Shown: positions 6,169 through 10,161 of the stretch, in pieces
Position numbering within the stretch: position 1 is the stretch's first letter
How the letters are laid out: each line of letters opens with the position of its first letter
NCBI GenBank assembly: GCA_016210245.1
Contig: JACQUR010000101.1
Span: 1 to 10,161 of the forward strand
Source: Chloroflexota bacterium
GTDB taxonomy: Bacteria > Chloroflexota > UBA6077 > JACQUR01
Direction of reading: 5' to 3'
Length of the DNA stretch: 10,161 bases
Position numbers and translations under genes: made by a program
Notes under the pieces: model-generated
Seen by the model: only the letters and a program-made list of their open reading frames with translations
Told to the model about the DNA's origin: nothing
The model's database searches: none

Positions 6169-6297
6169 ATGATCAAGTGCAAGGGCTGTGGCCAGTGGAA
6201 GCCACTGGCCGACGTCGAGGCTGGGTGGTGCATCCCTTGCCGCCGCCTGGTCGAGCGCCTGCTGGCGCAGGTCTTTCCGCACGGCGTGCCGCTGTAG
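6169..6297 (+). CDS. 42-aa four-cysteine zinc-ribbon-like microprotein
   Basis: A short gene supported by its start signal and motif. The sequence begins MIKCKGCGQWKPLADVEAGW and continues CIPCRRLVERLLAQVF. Two CXXC knuckles (Cys4/Cys7 and Cys21/Cys24) lie 13 residues apart, right for one zinc ion in a ribbon or rubredoxin-like fold. They are followed by a basic amphipathic helix (RRLVERLLAQVF). The ATG at 6169 has a very strong purine-rich ribosome-binding site (GGGAGGAGGAG, 6156-6166). The stop TAG is at 6295-6297. The role is unknown; such mini zinc ribbons may bind nucleic acid or a protein partner. It lies 74 bases upstream of the DUF5808-like gene, which has its own candidate promoter, so co-transcription is uncertain. 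Confidence 0.75.
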   Translation: MIKCKGCGQWKPLADVEAGWCIPCRRLVERLLAQVFPHGVPL

Positions 6298-6322
6298 CGC
6301 CGTGCCGAGGGCGAGGCGACAC

Positions 6323-6331
6323 TGGTATCAT
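6323..6331 (+). promoter_or_regulatory. Candidate promoter of the DUF5808-like gene/miaA, extended -10
   Basis: TGGTATCAT, a TGN-extended -10 with 5 of 6 matches. Transcription would start near 6338, about 34 nt before the ATG at 6372. No good -35 is visible. Confidence 0.5.
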
Positions 6332-6371
6332 TCATTCAGTGATTCGGTGGCGACGCGCCAGGGAGGCGCCG

Positions 6372-6653
6372 ATGGTGCGACAGGTGCAAAGCACGCTCAG
6401 GTGGCTCTCGATTGGGCTGGTGGCGGGCGCGCTGGTGCGGGAGCTGCGCACTCCATCCGAGCGCCGCGCCTGGCACGGCGAACTCGCCGGCTTCATCCCC
6501 TACGACTTCCGTCCTCCTACCCTGGAGCGGCTGGCACGCAGCCTCTGGAACCCGGACGATCCCCGCTTGCTGACGCCCATGGTCTTTGGAGTCGGCTGGT
6601 CGGTCAACCTGGCCCGCGCCGCGCGGCTGGCACGCTCCGCCCTGGCGCAGTGA
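6372..6653 (+). CDS. DUF5808-like small protein
   Basis: A 93-aa protein of unknown function. The diagnostic stretch is SLWNPDDPRLLTPMVFGVGW (residues 57-76), close to the 'NPDDPRLFVPKRFGxGWTLNF' pattern I know from DUF5808; this is recognition from memory, not a search. A mildly hydrophobic stretch (WLSIGLVAGALV, 11-22) may be a weak membrane or signal anchor. The middle (GFIPYDFRPPTLERL) also looks conserved. The ATG has AGGGAGG five bases upstream. Its TGA overlaps the GTG of miaA (GTGA, 6650-6653), so translation of the two is probably coupled and both share the promoter near 6323. Confidence 0.75.
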   Translation: MVRQVQSTLRWLSIGLVAGALVRELRTPSERRAWHGELAGFIPYDFRPPTLERLARSLWNPDDPRLLTPMVFGVGWSVNLARAARLARSALAQ

Positions 6654-7663
6654 GTGCTCTGCTCGAACCTGCCGCGGCCCTGGCCCAACTCGATCAGGTG
6701 CGCGCGGAGCTGGCGGCGCTGCGGCCCCCACTGCTCGTCGTGCTCGGGCCGACCGCCTCGGGCAAGAGCGGCCTGGGCATTGCGCTGGCGCTGCGCCTCC
6801 AGGGTGAGATCATCTCGGCTGACTCGCGCCAGGTCTACCGGGGCATGGACCTCGGCACCGCCAAAGTGACCCCCGAGGAGCGGCGGCTGGTACCCCATCA
6901 CCTGCTGGACGTGGCCGAGCCCAGCCAGGACTTCTCCCTGGCCCACTACCAGGCGCTGGCCTACGCAGCGATCCTCGACGTGGCCAGGCGGGGCAAGCTG
7001 CCACTGCTGGTGGGCGGGACGGGGCTCTACCTCTCGGCCGTGGTGGACAACTACCTGCTGCCCCAGGTGCCGCCCAGGGCCGAGCTACGGCGGGAGTTGG
7101 AAGGCCTCTCGGTCGCCGAGCTAGCCAGGCGGCTGCGCGAGGTGGACCCGCAGGCCGCGGCGCGGGTGGACCTGGCCAACCCGCGGCGAGTGGTGCGCGC
7201 CCTCGAAGTGGCGCTGAGCGCCCCGGGCGCCGCGGTAGGCCGGCAGGGCGAGCCGCTGGTGCGCGCCCTGCAGCTCGGGCTGAGCTGGCCTCGGGCCGAG
7301 CTGTATCGCCGCATCGACCGGCGGGTGGACGAGCGGCTGGCTCAGGGGATGGTGGACGAGGCGCGCCGTCTGCTGGCGCAGGGGGTGAGCCACGGGCGGC
7401 TGGAGGCGTTCGGGCTGGAGTACCGCTTCCTGAGCCGCTCTCTGCGGGGCGAGCTGCCCAGCCTGGAGGCGATGGCCGCGCAGCTCAAGACCGCCATCCA
7501 CGCCTACGCCCGCCGCCAGCTCACCTGGTTCCGGCGCGACCCGCGCATCCACTGGCTGGACGCGACCGGGGATGCTCAGGCGGAGGCGGAGGAGCGGGTG
7601 GCGCGCTTTCGGGAGGGCGCGGACCGAAGCGGCGGGGCGAGGCCGCCCCGCCTATCCCCTTGA
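6650..7663 (+). CDS. miaA: tRNA dimethylallyltransferase MiaA
   Basis: A 337-aa enzyme that transfers the dimethylallyl group to N6 of adenosine 37 in tRNAs reading UNN codons, the first step to i6A/ms2i6A. Motifs: P-loop GPTASGKS (33-40), SADSRQVYRGMDLGTAKVT (56-74), GGTGLYLSAVVDNY (122-135), PRRVVRALEV (178-187), and the tRNA-contacting ARRQLTWFRRD (287-297). I chose the GTG at 6650, which overlaps the previous stop as GTGA; it gives about 20 extra residues before the P-loop strand compared with typical MiaA, so a later GTG at 6698 is possible but has no ribosome-binding site. The last ten residues or so (about 328-337) and the stop are encoded by the palindromic element starting at 7633, so the native C-terminus appears to have been replaced. 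TGA, TAA and TAG follow in frame. Confidence 0.95.
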   Translation: MSALLEPAAALAQLDQVRAELAALRPPLLVVLGPTASGKSGLGIALALRLQGEIISADSRQVYRGMDLGTAKVTPEERRLVPHHLLDVAEPSQDFSLAHYQALAYAAILDVARRGKLPLLVGGTGLYLSAVVDNYLLPQVPPRAELRRELEGLSVAELARRLREVDPQAAARVDLANPRRVVRALEVALSAPGAAVGRQGEPLVRALQLGLSWPRAELYRRIDRRVDERLAQGMVDEARRLLAQGVSHGRLEAFGLEYRFLSRSLRGELPSLEAMAAQLKTAIHAYARRQLTWFRRDPRIHWLDATGDAQAEAEERVARFREGADRSGGARPPRLSP

Positions 7664-7760
7664 TAATAGGCGGGGCGGCCTCGGACCAGGCTGCCTTCAC
7701 CGCGGGCGCCAGCTCCGGCCCGCCTATCCCCTTGAAAATAGGCGGGGCGGCCTCGCCCCG
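7633..7760. mobile_element. 128-bp MITE/REP-like element with 23-bp perfect terminal inverted repeats
   Basis: 7633-7655 is the exact reverse complement of 7738-7760 (23 bp). Inside are two direct copies of a 37-nt palindromic unit, 7647-7683 and 7719-7755, which differ at one base (T7664 versus A7736) and lie 72 bases apart. Copy 1 folds as an 18-bp stem (7638-7655 with 7666-7683) with a 10-nt loop; copy 2 has a 9-bp stem. No transposase is present and no target-site duplication is obvious. It could be a MITE, a REP/BIME-like doublet or a terminator. It overlaps the 3' end of miaA. The rest of 7761-7858 shows no gene. Confidence 0.75.
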
Positions 7761-7858
7761 TCCCAACGGCCCACGCGCCCACGGCTGATCTGCCTCCGCG
7801 CGGGCCTCGCGGCTCCAGCTCTTCCCACGCGTCGTAGCTGAACAGGTTCGCCGTCGCG

Positions 7859-7864
7859 TAGAAT
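7859..7864 (+). promoter_or_regulatory. Candidate -10 box for the 69-aa/193-aa gene pair
   Basis: TAGAAT, the same hexamer as in the PHP and tRNA promoters but without TG. It would start transcription near 7871, at the edge of the GGTGGAG ribosome-binding site, so the leader would be very short. No good -35 is seen. Confidence 0.3.
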
Positions 7865-7881
7865 AACAGAGGTGGAGAGCG

Positions 7882-8091
7882 ATGGCGATGACCAGCAAGA
7901 CCGTGAACGGCGTGCGGCACGTGGAGTTGACGGCTGATGAGTTGTGGTCGATGATCGACCGCGACGCGCGGAAGTACCTCGGGATGGACGCGGCGACGTT
8001 CGTGCGCCTCTACCATGAGGGGATGCTCGAGGACACCAACACCGCGAATGAGATCGCCATGTGGGTGAAGCTCGGGGGCTTTGGGAACTAG
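7882..8091 (+). CDS. Unrecognised 69-aa protein, first gene of an overlapping pair
   Basis: A 69-aa soluble protein without signal peptide or membrane segment. Residues 14-50 look helical and contain the pattern ELTADELWSMIDRDARKYLG then MDAATFVRLYHEG. The end (LEDTNTANEIAMWVKLGG) resembles small proteins in actinobacterial and chloroflexal genomes that read 'DARRYLGxxxxEFLRRYRAGELxDxPxxxxLAML'; this is an impression from memory, and I cannot name a family. The start has GGTGGAG (7871-7877) five bases before the ATG. Its stop lies inside the next gene (TTG at 8081), so the two should be translated together. A small upstream gene overlapping a larger one is an arrangement common in toxin-antitoxin pairs, but no toxin motif supports that here. 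Confidence 0.7.
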   Translation: MAMTSKTVNGVRHVELTADELWSMIDRDARKYLGMDAATFVRLYHEGMLEDTNTANEIAMWVKLGGFGN

Positions 8092-8662
8092 CCCGCGCGA
8101 GGTGCTGGCCGACTACGTCCGGCACGTGAATCAACTCCTCAATCGCACCGTCACCCATTCGCGCCTCCAACTCATCCACGCTCCGGGCGACCCCACCCGT
8201 GCCGTCATCGCCCGAATCCAGGACGGCGTGCTCCTCCCGCTTGAGCTCGGCCCAGATGCCTGGCTGGACGTGCAGCAGGAGCTGCAGGTGGACGTTGCCG
8301 CGGAAACGGTTCTCCTGCTCTCGTACCGATACGTTTATGGGCGCGGTCCGAACTCGAAGGACGAACAGGCGTGGATCTTCAGATACGAGTACGAGCGGAA
8401 GGTTCAGCCAGGCTACCCCTACAGTCCGGCTCACCTCCACATCAATGTTGAGGGGTTGAGTGCCCAGGTCGGCAGCAAGACGTTCAAGAAGCTGCACTTT
8501 CCAACGGGTCGCGTCAGCCTTGAGCAGGTCCTGACCCATTTGATCATCGAGTTCGGCGTGGAGGTGCTGGGCGAGGCTCAGCACCCTGAGGCGCGCGGAC
8601 GGGCATTGGCGCTGCTGCGTGAGAGCCTAGCCCGTGGCGCGGAGCGTCTCCCTGAAGGCTAG
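8081..8662 (+). CDS. Unrecognised 193-aa protein, second gene of an overlapping pair
   Basis: A soluble protein of 193 aa from the TTG at 8081 (186 aa from the GTG at 8102, the alternative). The TTG overlaps the previous stop by 11 bases and has GGGGG just upstream. The centre is a beta-rich region (TVLLLSYRYVYGRG, then AWIFRYEYERKVQPGYPYSP). Next come AHLHINVEG (117-125), where the HLH could bind metal or substrate, and KKLHFPTGRVSLEQVLTHLI (136-155). The HLH-then-HFPTG arrangement recurs, from memory, in uncharacterised proteins of mobile regions. No catalytic family can be assigned. A 12-bp hairpin 19 bases after the stop probably ends the transcript. Confidence 0.7.
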   Translation: MGTSPREVLADYVRHVNQLLNRTVTHSRLQLIHAPGDPTRAVIARIQDGVLLPLELGPDAWLDVQQELQVDVAAETVLLLSYRYVYGRGPNSKDEQAWIFRYEYERKVQPGYPYSPAHLHINVEGLSAQVGSKTFKKLHFPTGRVSLEQVLTHLIIEFGVEVLGEAQHPEARGRALALLRESLARGAERLPEG

Positions 8663-8680
8663 CTCGAACTGGTTGCGCGC

Positions 8681-8715
8681 CGGGCCTGCACACGCGGGCC
8701 GCCTGTGCAGGCCCG
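8681..8715. terminator. Hairpin between convergent genes
   Basis: A 12-bp perfect stem, CGGGCCTGCACA (8681-8692) with TGTGCAGGCCCG (8704-8715), and an 11-nt loop. It lies between the stop at 8662 (plus) and the stop at 8742 (minus), so it could serve both. No T-tract follows on either strand. Confidence 0.5.
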
Positions 8716-8741
8716 CCTCGCCTGTCGGTGGGTCGCCCGGG

Positions 8742-9056
8742 CTACACCCCGAGCAGCCGGGCGCCGATCTCCCAGAGGAGCAGGAGGGCCGCGGCGGCCA
8801 GCAGGGCGCGGTTGAAGTGGGCCCAGCCATCCAGCGTGGCCCGCCACCAGCGGGCCTGCTCGGACGCGGCCTGCAGAGCGGCGCGGTCGCGGCCGGCGGG
8901 CAGCGGCACCCGCCGCTGGACCACCAGCCGGGCGACGACCGACAGCAGCGCCACCGCCACGCCCGCGGCAACAGCCGTCTCCCGGCCGTACCGCTCGGCG
9001 AGAACGATGACGCTCAGCGCGAGCACGAAGAAGAGCAGCTCGAAGAAGAAGAGCAC
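8742..9056 (-). CDS. Small integral membrane protein, function unknown
   Basis: A 104-aa protein with three predicted membrane helices: residues 2-20 (LFFFELLFFVLALSVIVLA), about 26-46 (ETAVAAGVAVALLSVVARLVV) and about 82-101 (NRALLAAAALLLLWEIGARL). Between the second and third is a charged, probably amphipathic segment (GRDRAALQAASEQARWWRATLDGW). I do not recognise the family. The start is the GTG at 9056 with GAGGA directly before it, which is too close to be a good site, so the start is uncertain. The heptad array begins ten bases upstream and leaves no obvious room for a promoter other than within the repeats. Confidence 0.6.
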   Translation of the reverse strand: MLFFFELLFFVLALSVIVLAERYGRETAVAAGVAVALLSVVARLVVQRRVPLPAGRDRAALQAASEQARWWRATLDGWAHFNRALLAAAALLLLWEIGARLLGV

Positions 9057-9065
9057 TCCTCGTCC

Positions 9066-9163
9066 AGTGCTGAGTGCTGAGTGCTGAGTCCTGAGTGCTG
9101 AGTGAGATCCTCTACTCAGGACCCAGGACCCAGGACTCAGGACTCAGGACTCAGCACTCAGCA
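9066..9163. repeat. Inverted heptanucleotide array, fourteen units, 25-bp stem
   Basis: Fourteen 7-nt units in one phase: AGTGCTG three times, AGTCCTG, AGTGCTG, AGTGAGA, TCCTCTA, CTCAGGA, CCCAGGA twice, CTCAGGA twice, CTCAGCA twice. The arms are inverted; 9072-9096 is the exact reverse complement of 9142-9166, with a 45-nt loop. The left arm has TGA in all three plus-strand frames and the right arm has TGA in all three minus-strand frames. It provides the stop codon of the molybdopterin-subunit gene. Confidence 0.92.
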
Positions 9164-10161
9164 CTCGATCCGGCCGGAGCGGCAGGTCCTTGATCCGCTT
9201 GCCGCCCAGGGCGTTGGCGACGGCGTTGCCGATGGCCGGGGCGACCGGGCCGAGCCCGGCCTCGCCCACCCCTTTCGCCCCGAATGGTCCCTCGGGATGG
9301 GGCGTCTCGACCAGCAGCGATTGGAACGACTCGGGGAAGTCCTCCATGGAGGGCAACATGTAGTCCAGGAAGCTGGGGTTGATGGGCTGGCCGTTGTCGA
9401 AGGCCAGCTCCTCGAACAGGGCCGAGCCCAGGCCGGTCAGGGTGGAACCTTCGTTCTGCAGGCTGCACTGGCGCGGGTTGATGGCCTTGCCGGCGTCGAC
9501 CGAGGACACCGCCTCGAGCACGCGCACCTTGCCCGTCTCGGTGTCCACCTCCACCTCCGCCGCGGCCGCCGACAGGAACCAGAAGGCCGAGGCCTTGCCC
9601 TTGCCGGTCGCCACGTTCAGCCCGCCGCTGGTCTGGAAGTCGTCGTTGCCGAAGAAGCTGCCCACCGCCGTCCCGAAGCGCGCCTGGAAGACCTGGGCCA
9701 GGGTCAGGCAGCGCTCCGGGGCGCCCTGCACCCGCACCACCCCGTCCTGGATCTCCAGGTCCTGCTCGGAAACCTCCAGCGCCTGGGCGGCCACCCTCAG
9801 CACCTGCTCCCGCACCTGGAGCGCGGCCTGGCGGGCGGCGTGGCCCAGGCTGAAGGTGATGCGGCTGGACTGCGTGCCGTGGTCGAAGGGCGTCACCTCC
9901 GTGTCCGGCAGGGTCACGCTCACCCGCTCCAGCGGCACACCCAGGGTTTCAGCCACGATCTGAGCCAGGGCCGTGGTGGGCCCCTGGCCGATCTCCACGC
10001 TGCTGGCCAGCACCTGCGCCGAGCCGTCCGCGTTCAGCCGCACGCTGGCGGCGGAGTTGGAGGGGGTCATGGTCGTCTTGATCATGCAGGCCAGGCCTTT
10101 GCCGCGGACGAGTGCTGAGTGCTGAGTGCTGTTGATTTGAGATTTGAGATTGCAGAGTGCA
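9144..10161 (-). CDS. Xanthine dehydrogenase-type molybdopterin-binding subunit, C-terminal half (partial)
   Basis: The C-terminal part of a molybdenum hydroxylase large subunit (xanthine dehydrogenase, aldehyde oxidase or CoxL-like). Counted from the ATG at 10085, the 313 residues include the cofactor contact IGQGPTTALAQI (32-43), the stretch SVDAGKAINPRQ and GVGE (272-275), which carries the catalytic base Glu275. Full-length proteins are about 750-800 aa, so the hammerhead and first MoCo domains are missing. The ATG at 10085 is not a real start: the frame is open upstream to the window end and encodes VRGKGLAC, normally present at the junction of the two MoCo domains. Before that the same frame runs through heptad repeats. 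The gene is therefore either interrupted by the repeats or a remnant. The final residues VLSAES come from the array at 9066-9163. Confidence 0.85.
   Translation of the reverse strand, partial: ALCNLKSQINSTQHSALVRGKGLACMIKTTMTPSNSAASVRLNADGSAQVLASSVEIGQGPTTALAQIVAETLGVPLERVSVTLPDTEVTPFDHGTQSSRITFSLGHAARQAALQVREQVLRVAAQALEVSEQDLEIQDGVVRVQGAPERCLTLAQVFQARFGTAVGSFFGNDDFQTSGGLNVATGKGKASAFWFLSAAAAEVEVDTETGKVRVLEAVSSVDAGKAINPRQCSLQNEGSTLTGLGSALFEELAFDNGQPINPSFLDYMLPSMEDFPESFQSLLVETPHPEGPFGAKGVGEAGLGPVAPAIGNAVANALGGKRIKDLPLRPDRVLSAES
10111..10161. repeat. Heptanucleotide array running off the window end
   Basis: AGTGCTG three times (10111-10131), then a change of motif to GATTTGA twice, GATTGCA and GAGTGCA (10134-10161), again with period 7. 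The AGTGCTG units are inverted relative to the CTCAGCA units at 9150-9163, so the two arrays frame the molybdopterin-subunit segment. On the minus strand these units contain no stop codon, so the protein frame stays open through them. The array continues beyond the window. Confidence 0.85.

Noticed and set aside
5955..6335. N-terminal extension of the exchanger gene up to an ATG at 6335
   Set aside because: The extra 127 residues translate the heptad array and intergenic DNA (repetitive Leu-Pro-Ala-Ser-Cys strings). The GTG at 5954 has a ribosome-binding site and starts directly at the first membrane helix.
9102..10118. 338-aa plus-strand open frame over the molybdopterin subunit
   Set aside because: Its product is low-complexity Gly/Arg/His/Leu-rich sequence typical of a GC-rich antisense shadow, and it starts within heptad repeats. 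The minus strand has clear family motifs.

Overview
The window looks like chromosomal DNA from a high-GC bacterium, most likely a member of the Chloroflexota (Anaerolineae/Thermoflexia-like). This is inference from the mix of traits: GC-rich codons, GTG and TTG starts, lipoproteins with Thr/Pro-rich linkers, a DUF5808-like protein, a rather short RNase P RNA, and heptanucleotide repeat arrays between genes. No single gene here proves the lineage.

Layout. (1) 31-341: RNase P RNA (rnpB), minus strand, with an extended -10 promoter; it is divergent from a small lipoprotein gene (481-876). (2) 876-938: an inverted heptad array between the convergent lipoprotein and PHP-domain phosphoesterase genes (904-1662, minus). 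(3) 1786-1859: tRNA-Gln(CTG), minus, with encoded CCA and a 17-bp hairpin in its trailer. (4) 2119-4843, minus: three envelope or exported proteins, namely a single-TM protein of unknown function, a Tat-type lipoprotein with an Ig-like domain, and a clan GH-A glycoside hydrolase lipoprotein. An intrinsic terminator at 2866-2892 separates the TM-protein gene from the other two. (5) 4938-5954, minus: a CaCA-family cation exchanger. (6) 6004-6101: fourteen heptads in strict phase. (7) 6169-7663, plus: a 42-aa four-cysteine zinc-ribbon-like microprotein, a DUF5808-like protein and miaA, the last two joined by a GTGA start/stop overlap. (8) 7633-7760: a 128-bp palindromic element with 23-bp terminal inverted repeats that supplies the last residues and the stop of MiaA. 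(9) 7882-8662, plus: an overlapping pair of unrecognised genes (69 aa and 193 aa). (10) 8742-9056, minus: a small membrane protein. (11) 9066-9163: an inverted heptad array with a perfect 25-bp stem. (12) 9144-10161, minus: the C-terminal half of a xanthine dehydrogenase-type molybdopterin subunit, whose frame runs straight into another heptad array at the window edge.

The functional core is ordinary housekeeping: tRNA maturation (rnpB, tRNA-Gln, miaA) plus envelope proteins. The unusual part is the repeat biology. Four arrays keep a strict 7-nt period while the motif itself changes; two of them are inverted, and several supply the ends of neighbouring genes. Together with the MITE-like element behind miaA they are the best candidates for something under-described. 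A second recurring signal is a TGG-TANNAT extended -10 upstream of four transcription units.
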